Notes under the pieces: model-generated | Databases searched by the model: none | The model's input: the letters and a program-made list of their open reading frames with translations, nothing else | What the model was told of the DNA's origin: nothing | Part shown: positions 1 to 10,706 of the stretch, piece after piece | How positions within the stretch are numbered: the stretch's first letter is position 1 | Layout: each line of letters opens with the position of its first letter | Assembly (NCBI GenBank): GCA_016183615.1 | Contig: JACPEG010000017.1 | Coordinates: 1 to 64,000 of the forward strand | Reading direction: 5' to 3' | Source: Betaproteobacteria bacterium | GTDB lineage: Bacteria; Pseudomonadota; Gammaproteobacteria; Burkholderiales; UBA6910 | Length of the DNA: 64,000 bases | Position numbers and translations under genes: made by a program

Positions 1-129
1 CAAAACAGGAAACGGCGATCACGCTCTGTGTCGACTTGAACCGGGTCACAATCGATCTGCCGTTTCCCCGTCCCCAAGTCCGGCCAGACTCGAGAACACT
101 ACCAACATACACGTACAAAACGAACATAC

Positions 130-262
130 AAGGCACAGAGACACAGAGAAAAACCCGAAGTAAATGGACAGCATTAACATGATTCCACACGATTGACAGA
201 ATGAAGTCTTGTGATTCCCGTAAATCCTGTCGTTTCCCTTTCTCTGTGCCTCTGTATCTCTC
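130..262. repeat. Intergenic inverted repeat, family A (CACAGAG type)
   Basis: The arms at about 130-150 and 239-262 are imperfect reverse complements built on the units GGCACAGAGACACAGAG and CTCTGTGCCTCTGT. They enclose about 90 bases with no evident gene. The element lies just downstream of hisA on its strand, where hisF might be expected. The same unit forms the outermost arms of the nested element at 49672-50020. The rest of positions 1-268 shows no gene that I can support. Confidence 0.7.
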
Positions 263-268
263 TGTGGT

Positions 269-1015
269 TCAGCCTTTCAAACCCAATTCATCCGCGAGCT
301 TCTGGGCTGCCTTGAAGTCGAGCCTGCCTTCGTAAAGGGCGCGGCCGGTAACGGCTCCCACGATCCCGTCGGATTCCACGGCGCACAGTGCCTTCACGTC
401 CTCCAGGTTGGTGATGCCACCGCTGGCGATAACCGGGACCGCGAGCTCCCGCGCCAGCTTTACCGTCGCTTCCACGTTGACGCCGGTCAGCATGCCGTCG
501 CGGCCAATGTCGGTGTAGATGATGGCCTCCACCCCATAGTCCTGGAAGCGCCTGGCGAGATCCACCACGTCGTGGCCGGTCACCTTGGACCAGCCGTCCA
601 CCGCCACCTTGCCGTCCCTGGCGTCGAGCCCCACCAGGATGTGGCCGGGGAAGGCATAGCAGGCGTCGTGCAGGAACCCGGGCGTCTTGACCGCGGCGCT
701 GCCGATGATGACATAGGTAATGCCATCGTCCAGGTAGCACTCGATGGTCTCCAGGTCGCGGATGCCGCCGCCCAGCTGCACCGGGATCTCCTCCCCCACC
801 GCCTTGACGATGGCCTTGACGGCCTCCTCGTTCTTCGGCTTGCCGGCGAAGGCGCCATTGAGATCCACCACGTGCAGCCGCCGCGCCCCCTGGTCGATCC
901 AGTGCCGGGCCATGGCCGGAGGATCGTCCGAAAACACGGTGGCATTCTCCATCACGCCCTGCTTCAGGCGCACGCACTTGCCGTCCTTGATATCGATGGC
1001 GGGGATGATCAGCAT
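269..1015 (-). CDS. hisA: Phosphoribosylformimino-5-aminoimidazole carboxamide ribotide isomerase HisA
   Basis: HisA catalyses the Amadori isomerisation of ProFAR to PRFAR, a mid-pathway step of histidine synthesis in the cytoplasm. The 248-residue length is normal for this TIM barrel. Visible signatures are the N-terminal [14 protein letters not shown] with catalytic Asp8, VQLGGGIRD, the second acidic motif [11 protein letters not shown] and the phosphate-binding ASGGI. It starts 15 bases after the hisH stop, so it is translated in the same operon. No hisF follows within the 268 bases to the window edge; an inverted repeat lies there instead. Confidence 0.97.
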   Translation of the reverse strand: MLIIPAIDIKDGKCVRLKQGVMENATVFSDDPPAMARHWIDQGARRLHVVDLNGAFAGKPKNEEAVKAIVKAVGEEIPVQLGGGIRDLETIECYLDDGITYVIIGSAAVKTPGFLHDACYAFPGHILVGLDARDGKVAVDGWSKVTGHDVVDLARRFQDYGVEAIIYTDIGRDGMLTGVNVEATVKLARELAVPVIASGGITNLEDVKALCAVESDGIVGAVTGRALYEGRLDFKAAQKLADELGLKG

Positions 1016-1030
1016 ACGAGAAACGAGGTG

Positions 1031-1723
1031 TCAGGAAATTCCGGTTCGGGTTGCCGCGGTCCCTTGTCTCGCGTCCCTGCCCGGCTGCGGCTGCCATGCC
1101 ACGAAGTTGCTGAGCAGGGTAAGCCCCGCCGCCTGGCTCTTCTCCGGGTGAAACTGGACCGCGAACAGGTTGTCCCGGGCCACGGCGCAGGTGAAGGCGA
1201 ACGGGTAGAGGCTGAAGCCCGCCACCAGCCCGGGATTGGCGGGCTCCACGAAATAGCTGTGAACGAAATAGAAGCGGGCGTCGGCCGCAACGCCGTCCCA
1301 CAGGGGGTGGTCGGCCTCCCGGTACACCTGGTTCCAGCCCATGTGGGGCACCTTGAGCCTGTCGCCCTTGGCGTCCACCATGGCCTGGGGCGGGAAGCGC
1401 CGCACCTTTCCCGGAAGAATGGCGAGGCCCGGCACGCCGCCCTCCTCGCTCCACTCGAAGAGCATCTGCAGGCCGATGCAGATGCCGAGGAACGGCTTCG
1501 ACCGGGCGGCTTCGACCACCGCGGGCCGCAGGTTCCGCGCATCCATTTCCCGCATGCAATCGGGCATTGCCCCCTGCCCGGGAAACACCACCCGCTCCGC
1601 CGCGCGCACCACGGCCGGATCGCTGGTAACGACCACCCGCGCCCCGGGAGCCACGTGCTCCAGCGCCTTCGACACGGAGCGCAGGTTGCCCATGCCGTAG
1701 TCCACTACCGCAATGTCGGTCAT
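1031..1723 (-). CDS. hisH: Imidazole glycerol phosphate synthase glutaminase subunit HisH
   Basis: HisH is the class I glutamine amidotransferase subunit that feeds ammonia to HisF for IGP and AICAR formation. The protein has 230 residues. The start [11 protein letters not shown] is typical, the nucleophile Cys82 lies in [10 protein letters not shown], and the His/Glu of the triad lie in VQFHPEKS. The last fifteen or so residues (rich in Arg, Gln and Thr) extend a little past the usual end of the family. It lies between hisB and hisA on the same strand. Its partner HisF is not in the window. Confidence 0.97.
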   Translation of the reverse strand: MTDIAVVDYGMGNLRSVSKALEHVAPGARVVVTSDPAVVRAAERVVFPGQGAMPDCMREMDARNLRPAVVEAARSKPFLGICIGLQMLFEWSEEGGVPGLAILPGKVRRFPPQAMVDAKGDRLKVPHMGWNQVYREADHPLWDGVAADARFYFVHSYFVEPANPGLVAGFSLYPFAFTCAVARDNLFAVQFHPEKSQAAGLTLLSNFVAWQPQPGRDARQGTAATRTGIS

Positions 1724-1789
1724 TTCATGCCGCGGGTCAAAACGCGAGGGGTATTCGAAAGGGGCCGCAACGCCCCGGTAAGCTGGTCG

Positions 1790-2377
1790 CTACAGTCGTC
1801 CCTTGGTTGAAGGCAGCGCCCCCTTGGCGCGCGGATCCGGCTCCACCGCCATGCGCAGGGCCCTTCCGAACGCCTTGAACAGGGTCTCGGCCTGGTGATG
1901 CGCGTTGTCCCCCCGCAGGTTGTCCACGTGCAGGGTCACCAGGGCGTGGTTCGCGAAGCCCTGGAAAAACTCGTGAATCAGGTCCACGTCGAACTCGCCG
2001 ATGCGGGCCCGCGAATACTTGACGTTGTACTCGAGCCCCGGGCGCCCCGAGAGGTCCACCACCACCCTGGAAAGCGCCTCATCCAGCGGCACGTAGGCAT
2101 GGCCGTAGCGGCGCACGCCCTTCTTGTCGCCGAGGGCCTTGGCCAGCGCCTGACCCAGTGCGATGCCCACGTCCTCCACCGTGTGGTGGGCGTCGATATG
2201 CAGATCCCCTTTGGCCGAAACCTCCAGATCGAGCAGCCCGTGCCGGGCCACCTGGTCCAGCATGTGGTCCAGGAAAGGCACGCCGGTAGCGAGCTTCGCA
2301 TTGCCCGCGCCGTCCAGATTGAGCTTCACGCTGATCCTGGTTTCCAGCGTATCGCGGCTGACTTTGGCCTCGCGCAT
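1790..2377 (-). CDS. hisB: Imidazoleglycerol-phosphate dehydratase HisB
   Basis: HisB dehydrates IGP to imidazole acetol phosphate using bound manganese. At 195 residues this is the monofunctional form, without the histidinol-phosphatase domain fused in enterobacteria. Metal-ligand motifs are visible: [25 protein letters not shown] and [18 protein letters not shown]. It lies between hisC and hisH. The 242-base gap to hisC (2378-2619) is unusually long for this operon and I see no gene or clear signal in it. Confidence 0.97.
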   Translation of the reverse strand: MREAKVSRDTLETRISVKLNLDGAGNAKLATGVPFLDHMLDQVARHGLLDLEVSAKGDLHIDAHHTVEDVGIALGQALAKALGDKKGVRRYGHAYVPLDEALSRVVVDLSGRPGLEYNVKYSRARIGEFDVDLIHEFFQGFANHALVTLHVDNLRGDNAHHQAETLFKAFGRALRMAVEPDPRAKGALPSTKGRL

Positions 2378-2619
2378 GGGATGGCTTTGGGGTGTGGTGG
2401 GCAGGCAGCGACGGAACGGTTGGGGCTCACTCGCGTCAGCCCGGCCGGACTGATCCTGGTCCAGGCTCGGCGCTGATCGGACGAAGGTGATCGAGGTCTC
2501 TGGTGGTTGGCTCTGGCCCGCGGGCGGCTGCCCTTCGGTTCCCCTTTGCCTCCATTCTAATTTTGACGCGCGGGAATGTCACCTGTGGGATGCGGCGGCC
2601 CGCCGGCGCCGGAGTCGTC

Positions 2620-3705
2620 TCAGGCGGCCCGGGTTTCCGCCAGGCATTTCCCGAGAGCGGCTACGAACAGCCCGTTCTCCTCGGGCGTGCCGACGGTGAC
2701 CCTCAGGCAGCCGGCCAGCATGGGATGCGACCCGTGGAGGTTCTTGATCAGCACCCCGTGGCTCTTGAGGCCGCGGAACACATCGTCGGCCCGGTTCACC
2801 CGGAACAGGATGAAATTGGCCCGCGAAGGATAGGTCGTGACCCCGGCGATTCCCTGCAGGGTGCTGAACAGGGCTTCTCTTTCGCGCCGGATGGCCGCCG
2901 CCTGGTCGGCCAGCACGTCGCCTCGACCCAGCACCCGCTCCGCAACGGCCTGGGTGAGGGTACTCACATTATAGGGCAGGCGCAGCTTCTCGAACTGCTC
3001 GATCCACTCACCGCGCCCTGCCAGCAACCCGAGACGCAGGCCGGCAAGCCCGAGCTTGGAGAGGGTGCGCATCACCAGCAGATTCGGGAAACGCGCCAGC
3101 CGGTCCAGGAAACTCGCTCCGGCAAAGGCGTGGTAGGCCTCGTCCACCACCACCAGCCCCGGGGCACTCTCGATGATGCGCTCCATCGCCTGCTCGTCGA
3201 ACAGGTTGCCAGTGGGATTGTTGGGATACGCCAGGAAAACCACCGCCGGCCGGTGCGCCTCCAGGGCCGCAACCGTCGCCTCCGCGTCGAGGCTGAAATC
3301 TTCCCGCAGCGGGACCCCCACGTAGCCGGTGCCGGCGAAAGTCGCGATCATGCGGAACATGACGAAGGTGGGCTCCACGCTCAGGATCACCGCGCCCGGT
3401 TTCGCACAGGCAAGCGCGATGATCTGGATCACCTCGTCAGAGCCATTGCCGAGCAGAACTTCCATCCCCCGGGGGAGCGCCAGGACCTCTCTGAGCCGGG
3501 CTTTCAGGGCGCCCGCGCCGGGATCCGGATAGCGATTGAGGGCCGCCTCCCCGGCGATCGCCCCCACTTCCCTTTGGAGGTCCTCCGGCAACCCGTAAGG
3601 GTTCTCCATGGCGTCGAGCTTCACCATGCCCCGGGCCGGCGGCACGTGATAGGCCTTGAGATCGAGGATCTCGGGGCGAATCAGCGACTCGGGTTTGATC
3701 GCCAT
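2620..3705 (-). CDS. hisC: Histidinol-phosphate aminotransferase HisC
   Basis: HisC is a PLP-dependent fold-type I aminotransferase converting imidazole acetol phosphate to histidinol phosphate. It has 361 residues, normal length. Features are AYPNNPTGN around residue 160, VVDEAYHAF at 187-194, and the Schiff-base lysine Lys217 in [14 protein letters not shown]. The start lies 8 bases after the hisD stop, so translation is probably coupled. A related aromatic aminotransferase is possible in principle, but the position between hisD and hisB settles the call. Confidence 0.96.
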   Translation of the reverse strand: MAIKPESLIRPEILDLKAYHVPPARGMVKLDAMENPYGLPEDLQREVGAIAGEAALNRYPDPGAGALKARLREVLALPRGMEVLLGNGSDEVIQIIALACAKPGAVILSVEPTFVMFRMIATFAGTGYVGVPLREDFSLDAEATVAALEAHRPAVVFLAYPNNPTGNLFDEQAMERIIESAPGLVVVDEAYHAFAGASFLDRLARFPNLLVMRTLSKLGLAGLRLGLLAGRGEWIEQFEKLRLPYNVSTLTQAVAERVLGRGDVLADQAAAIRREREALFSTLQGIAGVTTYPSRANFILFRVNRADDVFRGLKSHGVLIKNLHGSHPMLAGCLRVTVGTPEENGLFVAALGKCLAETRAA

Positions 3706-3713
3706 GAGGGTGC

Positions 3714-5015
3714 TCAGCCCACAATGCGGAACAGCGCCGACTGGGCGTGGGCCGTCAAGCCTTCTCCTTCCGCGAGCGTGGCGGCAATACGCCCCAGCTT
3801 CGCGGCCCCCTGCTCGGACACCATGATCAGGCTCGAGCGCTTCTGGAAGTCATAGACCCCGAGCGGCGAGGAGAAGCGCGCCGTGCGGGAAGTGGGCAGG
3901 ACGTGGTTGGGGCCCGCGCAATAATCGCCCAGGGCCTCGGAGGTGTGGCGGCCCATGAAGATGGCACCGGCGTGGCGGATTTTTTTTGTCCAGGCCTCTG
4001 GATTTTCGACCGAAAGTTCCAAGTGCTCCGGCGCGATGCGGTTGGCAATGGCACAGGCCTCATCCAGATCCCGCACCTTGACCAGGGCCCCGCGGCCTTC
4101 CAGGGAGGCGCGAATCACGTCCCTGCGGGGCATCGCTGCCAGCTGGCGATCGATGCTGGCCGCCACCCGGTCAAGGAACGGGTCATCGGGGCTCACCAGA
4201 ATGGCCTGGGCGAGCTCATCGTGCTCCGCCTGGGAGAACAGATCCATGGCCACCCAATCGGGATCGGTCCTGCCGTCGCACAACACCAGGATTTCCGAAG
4301 GGCCCGCCACCATGTCGATCCCCACCACGCCGAACACCCGGCGCTTGGCGGCCGCCACGTAGGCGTTGCCCGGCCCCACGATCTTGTCCACCGGGGGCAC
4401 GGATTCGGTGCCGTAGGCCAGCGCGCCCACGGCCTGGGCGCCTCCCACCGTGAACACCTGGTCCACACCGCAAATGGCCGCCGCCGCCAGCACCAGCTCG
4501 TTCTGCTCGCCGCCCGGCGTGGGCACCACCATGACGAGTTCCTTCACCCCCGCGACCCGGGCCGGAAGCGCGTTCATCAGGACCGAGGAGGGATAGGCCG
4601 CCTTGCCTCCCGGAACGTAAAGTCCAACCCGGTCAAGCGCAGTCACCTGCTGCCCGAGCACGGTGCCGTCGGGTTCGGCATAGCTCCAGGACTGCGTGAG
4701 CTGTTTTTCGTGGTAAGCGCGTACTCTCGCCGCAGCCAGCTCCAGGGCATCACGCTGGGCGGAGGGCAGATTCGCCAGGGCCTGGTCCAGGCGCACCTTC
4801 GCAATCCGGAGGTCCGCGACCGAACGGGCATCCACCCGGTCGAAGCGGCGCGTGTATTCGAGCAGCGCGGCATCCCCCCGGCGCCTGATGTCGTCGAGGA
4901 TGGCGGCAACGGTGGCGTCCACCTGCGGATCCTGGGCCGACTCGAAGGCAAGCAATTGCGCGAGCGCCTTGTCGAATCCCGGATCGGAGCTATCGAGACG
5001 CTTGAGGTTCAGCAT
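3714..5015 (-). CDS. hisD: Histidinol dehydrogenase HisD
   Basis: HisD is the zinc-dependent NAD enzyme that oxidises histidinol to histidine in two steps, ending the pathway. The 433 residues match the family. Characteristic stretches are [39 protein letters not shown] and [12 protein letters not shown], plus [13 protein letters not shown] near the C-terminus. It is the second gene of the his cluster, 100 bases after hisG. That gap (5016-5115) is AT-richer than its surroundings and looks like a short intergenic repeat; no gene was found in it. Confidence 0.97.
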   Translation of the reverse strand: MLNLKRLDSSDPGFDKALAQLLAFESAQDPQVDATVAAILDDIRRRGDAALLEYTRRFDRVDARSVADLRIAKVRLDQALANLPSAQRDALELAAARVRAYHEKQLTQSWSYAEPDGTVLGQQVTALDRVGLYVPGGKAAYPSSVLMNALPARVAGVKELVMVVPTPGGEQNELVLAAAAICGVDQVFTVGGAQAVGALAYGTESVPPVDKIVGPGNAYVAAAKRRVFGVVGIDMVAGPSEILVLCDGRTDPDWVAMDLFSQAEHDELAQAILVSPDDPFLDRVAASIDRQLAAMPRRDVIRASLEGRGALVKVRDLDEACAIANRIAPEHLELSVENPEAWTKKIRHAGAIFMGRHTSEALGDYCAGPNHVLPTSRTARFSSPLGVYDFQKRSSLIMVSEQGAAKLGRIAATLAEGEGLTAHAQSALFRIVG

Positions 5016-5115
5016 CCGGGAATTCCGTCGTCAGTGAAATGCAATAAAAAATCATGCGGTAAATTCGTGCGGATCAACGCAAATATGAGCAGGACGTCAC
5101 AGGCTCCATCCGCGT

Positions 5116-5769
5116 TCATCGGCGGCCAACCTTGACCGCGCCGGCAAAAGCGTCCAGCAGCGGCTGGATCGCGCCGCGCTTGAGCTTGAGGGCCGCCTGG
5201 TTGACGATGAGGCGCGCCGCGATGGGCATGATCTCCTCCACCGCCCGCAGGTTGTTGGCTTTCAGCGTATTGCCGCTGGAAACCAGGTCCACGATGGCAT
5301 CGGCGAGGCCGACCAGGGGCGCGAGTTCCATGGACCCGTAGAGCTTGATCAGGTCCACGTGCACGCCCTTGGCCGCGAAGTGCTCGCGGGCCGTATCCAG
5401 GTACTTGGTCGCCACCTTGAGGCGCGCGCCCTGTCGCACCGCCGACTCGTAATCGAAGCCGTCAGGAACCGCCACCATCATCCGGCAGCGGGCGATGTTC
5501 AGATCAAGGGGCTGATAAAGCCCCGCTCCTCCATGCTCCAGCAGCACGTCGCGGCCGGCGATGCCCAGGTCCGCCGCCCCGTATTGGACGTAGGTGGGCA
5601 CATCGGAAGCGCGCACGATAATGAGTCGCACGTCCCGGCGATTGGTCGCCAGGATGAGCTTGCGGGAGGTCTCGGGATCGTCGCGCGAGACGATGCCCGC
5701 CGCCTTCAGCAGCGGCGCGGTCTCTTCGAAGATGCGGCCCTTGGAGAGGGCGATGGTAATTCCGGTCAC
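5116..5769 (-). CDS. hisG: ATP phosphoribosyltransferase HisG, short form
   Basis: HisG joins ATP and PRPP in the first, committed step of histidine synthesis. I chose a GTG start at 5769, giving 217 residues beginning with [19 protein letters not shown] longer reading frame exists upstream, but its N-terminus would be translated repeat sequence. The length fits the short form (HisGS), which lacks the C-terminal histidine-binding ACT-like domain and in known cases needs HisZ for activity and feedback. Motifs [16 protein letters not shown] and [14 protein letters not shown] are present. No hisZ is seen here. Confidence 0.95.
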   Translation of the reverse strand: MTGITIALSKGRIFEETAPLLKAAGIVSRDDPETSRKLILATNRRDVRLIIVRASDVPTYVQYGAADLGIAGRDVLLEHGGAGLYQPLDLNIARCRMMVAVPDGFDYESAVRQGARLKVATKYLDTAREHFAAKGVHVDLIKLYGSMELAPLVGLADAIVDLVSSGNTLKANNLRAVEEIMPIAARLIVNQAALKLKRGAIQPLLDAFAGAVKVGRR

Positions 5770-5803
5770 GGGAAAAAGGTGAGAAAAAACAAGAAAGCAT
5801 TTT

Positions 5804-5937
5804 ACCGCAAAGGACGCCAAGGACGCGAAGGCAAATGCCGCGCGAACACGGAAAGGGCGCATCGACGCCCTCATTTGCAAGATCGCCACAGGAAGATCGC
5901 GACGGTTATCCTTTGCGTCCTTCGCGTCCTTGGCGGT
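5804..5937. repeat. Intergenic inverted repeat, family B (CGCAAAGGACG type)
   Basis: The arm at 5804-5830 contains ACCGCAAAGGACGCC. The arm at 5910-5937 contains CGCGTCCTTGGCGGT and is nearly its reverse complement. The inside holds smaller inverted pieces (GCAAATG with CATTTGC, and GGGCG with CGCCC), so the whole stretch could fold into one long branched hairpin in the transcript. It sits between murA and hisG on the same strand. The same family recurs at 17537-17601 and as the middle arms at 49712-49965. Confidence 0.8.
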
Positions 5938-5946
5938 TCAGGATGT

Positions 5947-7203
<1,257 letters not shown>

Positions 7204-7207
7204 TTAG

Positions 7208-7230
7208 GGAACCTCTGAATTAGAGGTTCC
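7208..7230. repeat. Short perfect hairpin between bolA-like gene and murA
   Basis: GGAACCTCT at 7208-7216 pairs with AGAGGTTCC at 7222-7230 around a five-base loop. It lies in the 30 bases between the bolA-like stop and the murA start. Without a clear T-run on the coding strand it is not a convincing terminator. It could be an attenuating or mRNA-processing hairpin; this is inference. Confidence 0.5.
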
Positions 7231-7479
7231 TTATCGTCCCGCGAGCTCGGCCCACTGCTCGGGAGTAAAGGTCTTCATGGACAGGGCATGGATCTGCTGC
7301 TGCATCCGGTCGCCCAGGGCGCGGTACACCAGCTGGTGCTGCTGGACCATGGTCTTGCCCCGGAATTCGGCGCTCACGATGACGGCCTCGAAATGGGTGC
7401 CGTCGCCCTCGACCCGCACATAGTCGCAGGGCAGCGCGTTGGCGATGAAGGCCTGGATGTCTTCGGGCAGCATGACCAT
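7231..7479 (-). CDS. BolA/IbaG family protein
   Basis: This is a small cytoplasmic protein of 82 residues with the BolA fold. The family works with monothiol glutaredoxins and iron-sulfur handling. Supporting stretches are the early FIANALPCDYVRVEGDGTHFE and VSAEFRGKTMVQQHQLVYRALGD. The position directly before murA matches ibaG (yrbA) of other proteobacteria, next to mla and murA. The start lies 4 bases after the ABC permease stop, so it is probably in the same transcript. IbaG is the best subfamily guess. Confidence 0.9.
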   Translation of the reverse strand: MVMLPEDIQAFIANALPCDYVRVEGDGTHFEAVIVSAEFRGKTMVQQHQLVYRALGDRMQQQIHALSMKTFTPEQWAELAGR

Positions 7480-7483
7480 GGCT

Positions 7484-8239
7484 CTAGCTCCGCAATTTGT
7501 AGCCGATCTTCAGCAGCCACAGGGTAAGCAATGATATCCCCAGGAAACAGCCCCCCACAATCGCCAGGCTGGCATAGGGGGAAATGTCGGAGACCCCGAA
7601 GAAGCCGTAGCGGAATCCGTCGATCATGAAGAAGAACGGGTTCAGGCGCGAGAGCTCCTGCCAGAACGGCGGCAGGGAGTGGATGGAATAGAACACCCCG
7701 GAGAGAAAAGTGAGCGGCATGATGAGAAAGTTCTGGAACGCCGCCAGCTGGTCGAACTTTTCCGCCCAGATGCCCGCCACGATGCCCAGCGCCCCGAGCA
7801 GCGCGCTTCCGAGCACTGCGAACATCAACGCCCACAGCGGGGACTTCAGCGGCAGGTCGATGAATCCGATCGTGAACAGGTAGACCCCGGCGCCTACCGC
7901 CAACCCGCGCGCCACTGCGGCCAGGGTGTAGGCCAGGAACATCTCCCAGTAGGCGAACGGCGGCAGAAGCACGAACACGATGTTGCCGGTGATCTTGGAC
8001 TGGATCAGGCTGGAGGAGCTGTTGGCAAAGGCGTTCTGCAGCACCGCCATCATGGCGAGCCCCGGGATCAGGAAAGCGGTATAGCTCACCCCCGGATAGG
8101 GCTGCACGTGCTCCTCCAGCACCTGGGAAAACACCAGCAGATAGAGCAGCACCGTGATCAGCGGCGCCACGATGGTCTGGAAGGAAACCTTCCAGAACCG
8201 CAGCAATTCCTTGTAAAGGAGGGTGTAGAAGCCGGTCAT
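7484..8239 (-). CDS. ABC-2 type exporter permease (YadH-like)
   Basis: This is an integral membrane protein of 251 residues with about six hydrophobic segments and the ABC-2 layout, including LIPGLAMMAVLQNAF near residue 60 and LIMPLTFLSGVFYSI near residue 175. It is the permease partner of the ATPase encoded just upstream at 8300-9205. Related pairs are YadGH and drug or lipid exporters; the substrate is unknown. The neighbouring mla, murA and bolA genes suggest a cell-envelope role, which is inference. Confidence 0.9.
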   Translation of the reverse strand: MTGFYTLLYKELLRFWKVSFQTIVAPLITVLLYLLVFSQVLEEHVQPYPGVSYTAFLIPGLAMMAVLQNAFANSSSSLIQSKITGNIVFVLLPPFAYWEMFLAYTLAAVARGLAVGAGVYLFTIGFIDLPLKSPLWALMFAVLGSALLGALGIVAGIWAEKFDQLAAFQNFLIMPLTFLSGVFYSIHSLPPFWQELSRLNPFFFMIDGFRYGFFGVSDISPYASLAIVGGCFLGISLLTLWLLKIGYKLRS

Positions 8240-8299
8240 AAAATCGGTGCATTGTCGGGCGTGAGTCGGGACAGCGCCCCCGGGATCACGCTACGGGTT

Positions 8300-9205
8300 T
8301 CACGCCTCACGTTTCCTCATGATCTGAATGAACACATCCTCCAGGTCCGCCTGGAGGATTTCCAGCTCCTGCACCTGGACACCTTCCGCCCGCAGCGCCG
8401 CCAGCACCCGTTCCAGGGCCGGGTAATCGGAGAGCGCGAGGGTATAACAGCCCGACTCCTGCTCCTGCATCAGCGGCTTCAGCGCCGGGGGCAGGTGCCC
8501 GGGGCAGAGCTTGAGCCGCACGGAGCGGCCCGAAAACCGGTTCAGCAGGTTGTGGGTGGTATCAAGGGCCACGATCCGTCCCTGCTTGAGCATGGCGATG
8601 CGGCTGCACAGGGTCTCGGCCTCTTCCAGGTAGTGGGTGGTGAGCACGATGGTGTGCCCCGCGCGATTCAGCTCGCGGATGAAGCCCCACAGGCCCTGGC
8701 GCAGTTCCACGTCCACCCCTGCGGTGGGCTCGTCGAGCACGATGACCGGCGGCTTGTGAACCAGCGCCTGGGCCACCAGGACCCGCCGCTTCATGCCGCC
8801 GGACAGGGCCCGCATGTTGACGTGAGCCTTGTCGGTGAGGTCGAGACGGGCGATCACCTCGTCGATCCAGGCGTCGTTCGCGCGCAACCCGAAGTAGCCC
8901 GACTGGATCTCCAGGGTCTCGCGCACCGTGAAAAATGGGTCGAACACCAGCTCCTGCGGCACCACGCCGAGGGCGCGGCGCGCCTCGCGGTAATCCCGGA
9001 CCACGTCGTAACCCATGACCCGCAGTTCGCCCCGGTCCGCCCGGGCGAGGCCCGCCAGCGTGTTGATGAGGGTGGTCTTGCCGGCGCCGTTGGGACCGAG
9101 CAGCGCGAAAAATTCCCCCTGCTTCACTTCCAGATCCACGCCATCGAGGGCCCGGACCGCGCCAAAATGCTTGTGCACCTGGCGGACCTGGATGGCTGAA
9201 GACAT
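8300..9205 (-). CDS. ABC exporter ATP-binding protein (YadG-like)
   Basis: This 301-residue cytoplasmic ATPase drives the ABC-2 permease encoded 60 bases downstream. It shows Walker [12 protein letters not shown] near residue 35, the signature ALSGGMKRRVLVAQAL, Walker B VIVLDEPTAGVD and the switch histidine in LTTHYLEEAE. The C-terminal 75 residues form the accessory region common in YadG-like exporters. It lies 48 bases after the STAS-domain gene and is probably co-transcribed with the mla genes. Confidence 0.93.
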   Translation of the reverse strand: MSSAIQVRQVHKHFGAVRALDGVDLEVKQGEFFALLGPNGAGKTTLINTLAGLARADRGELRVMGYDVVRDYREARRALGVVPQELVFDPFFTVRETLEIQSGYFGLRANDAWIDEVIARLDLTDKAHVNMRALSGGMKRRVLVAQALVHKPPVIVLDEPTAGVDVELRQGLWGFIRELNRAGHTIVLTTHYLEEAETLCSRIAMLKQGRIVALDTTHNLLNRFSGRSVRLKLCPGHLPPALKPLMQEQESGCYTLALSDYPALERVLAALRAEGVQVQELEILQADLEDVFIQIMRKREA

Positions 9206-9253
9206 GGATTGAGGAAAGGCTGCGTGACACCGCGCCGGGGGCGGCGGTGCCGG

Positions 9254-9550
9254 TCAATTGCCGGGCCGGGAAGCCGCCGGGATGAGCTCGTGGACCCCAT
9301 ACAGGTTGATCAGGCTCCTGAGGTTATCCGGCAACCCGCGGTACTCGATGCGGCGGTTGTCCCCGGCGGCGGCGCGCAGCCATTCCAGCAGCAGGCTCAC
9401 GGCCGACGAATCCACCTCGGTGACCCCCGACAGGTCCACCGTCACTACGCCGTCCGTGAACTGGCTGCGGCCCTCGGCCAGCACGGCCTCCACGTTGGCC
9501 ATGATGACGGGCCCTTCCAGCAGATAGCGCTCGCCGTTGCGCCGGATCAT
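9254..9550 (-). CDS. mlaB: STAS-domain protein, MlaB
   Basis: This is a small 98-residue cytoplasmic STAS protein. In the Mla system such a protein binds the MlaF ATPase and is needed for complex stability. The motif VDLSGVTEVDSSAVSLLLEW holds the conserved loop and helix; the residue after Asp-Ser is Ser. Its ATG overlaps the mlaC stop (ATGA), indicating translational coupling. It closes the mlaFEDCB set, with the YadGH-like pair following. Confidence 0.92.
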   Translation of the reverse strand: MIRRNGERYLLEGPVIMANVEAVLAEGRSQFTDGVVTVDLSGVTEVDSSAVSLLLEWLRAAAGDNRRIEYRGLPDNLRSLINLYGVHELIPAASRPGN

Positions 9551-10167
9551 TTCTTCGCCGCTGGCGAGGCCGGAGTCTTGTTCTTCTCGACGAGGGTCTT
9601 GATCAATCCGTCGATGCCGCCCCGCTGCACTTCCTCGCCGAAGGTGCCGCGGTAGGTGGTCACCAGGCTCACCCCTTCCACGGTGACGTCGAACACCTTC
9701 CAGCCGTTGGCGGTTTTCTCCACGGCATAGTCGATCGGGATCGGCGGCCGGCCCGACTCCCGGATTTGGGAGCGCACCGTGACCTCGGTGTCCGCGGGAT
9801 TCATCTTGAGGGGTTTGAACTCCACGGTCTGGTCGCGGTACTGGGTGAAGGCCGAAGAGTAGGTGCGCACCAGCAGAGTCTTGAATTCTCCGATCAGCGC
9901 CTGCTGCTGCTGCGGGCTGGCCTGCCGCCAGTGCTTGCCCACCGCGAGCCGGGTCATGCGGCCGAAGTCGAAATGGGGGAGGATCTTGGATTCCACCAGC
10001 TCCAGCGTCTTCTGCTGGTTACCGCCCTGGATGTCCTTGTCCTTCTTGATGATGGCCAGCACATCCTCGGTGGTGGCCCTGGCAAGCTCCAGGGGGCCGA
10101 TCTCGGCCCGTGCACCTGCGGCGCAGAAACCCGCCGCCATAACGATAAGTTTCAGCCAGTTTTTCAT
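9547..10167 (-). CDS. mlaC: Periplasmic phospholipid-binding protein MlaC
   Basis: MlaC shuttles phospholipids between the outer-membrane MlaA complex and the inner-membrane MlaFEDB complex. I chose the ATG at 10167, giving 206 residues with a clean signal peptide (MKNWLKLIVMAAGFCAAGARA). A TTG four codons upstream is less likely. The body shows the Tol_Tol_Ttg2 family pattern: VESKILPHFDFGRMTRLAVGKHW near residue 60, VRTYSSAF, and KTANGWKVFDVTVEGVSLVTTYR. It sits between mlaD and mlaB on one operon. Confidence 0.94.
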   Translation of the reverse strand: MKNWLKLIVMAAGFCAAGARAEIGPLELARATTEDVLAIIKKDKDIQGGNQQKTLELVESKILPHFDFGRMTRLAVGKHWRQASPQQQQALIGEFKTLLVRTYSSAFTQYRDQTVEFKPLKMNPADTEVTVRSQIRESGRPPIPIDYAVEKTANGWKVFDVTVEGVSLVTTYRGTFGEEVQRGGIDGLIKTLVEKNKTPASPAAKK

Positions 10168-10232
10168 GTTTTCATCCAATAGAGGTCAGAGTCCGATTCC
10201 GATAAACGCACCGTTCGGTCGCCGTTTACCGC

Positions 10233-10703
10233 TCACTTCGAATTTCCTCCCTCCGCCGCCTTGCCGTAGAGGAACTGGCCGATCAGCTTTTCCAGCACCA
10301 CGGCAGACTGGGTCTTCTTTAATGTGTGTCCGTCCTTCAGCACCACGGTGTCGCCGCCCACATCCAACCCGACGTACTGCTCGCCAAGCAAGCCGGAAGT
10401 CAGCACCGAGGCGATGGTATCAGCCGGAAACTCGTAGCGCCTGTCGACCCGCAGCGCCACCTTGGCTACGTATTTCCGGGGATCGAACTGGATTTCCGCC
10501 ACCCGCCCCACCACCACACCGGAGCTTTTCACCGGCGCCCGCACCTTGAGGCCGCCGATGTTGTCGAACTCGGCGTAGATCGTGTAGCTTTCAGACAAAT
10601 TGATGGTGCTGGCGTTCCCTACCTTGAGGGCGAGCACCATCAGCGCCACGACGCCTGCCGCCACGAAAATTCCAACCCACAGGTCAATGATGGTCCGGTC
10701 CAT
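10233..10703 (-). CDS. mlaD: MCE-domain phospholipid transporter subunit MlaD
   Basis: MlaD forms the periplasmic hexameric MCE ring of the inner-membrane Mla complex. The protein has 156 residues: one N-terminal membrane anchor (WVGIFVAAGVVALMVLAL, residues 9-26), then an MCE domain with AEFDNIGGLKVRAPVKSSGVVVG (broken by normal variation) and SVLTSGLLGEQYVGLDVGG. The start lies 3 bases after the mlaE stop. Unlike many relatives, no mlaA gene stands between it and mlaC; only 65 bases separate them. Confidence 0.95.
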   Translation of the reverse strand: MDRTIIDLWVGIFVAAGVVALMVLALKVGNASTINLSESYTIYAEFDNIGGLKVRAPVKSSGVVVGRVAEIQFDPRKYVAKVALRVDRRYEFPADTIASVLTSGLLGEQYVGLDVGGDTVVLKDGHTLKKTQSAVVLEKLIGQFLYGKAAEGGNSK

Positions 10704-10706
10704 GGA

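Noticed and set aside
288..1559. Single frame running through hisA and hisH (423 codons)
   Set aside because: It is the shifted frame over both genes; the real hisA and hisH proteins in their own frames have all family motifs.
5770..5889. Upstream N-terminal extension of HisG
   Set aside because: The added residues come from translated repeat arms (family B); the conserved protein begins at the GTG at 5769.
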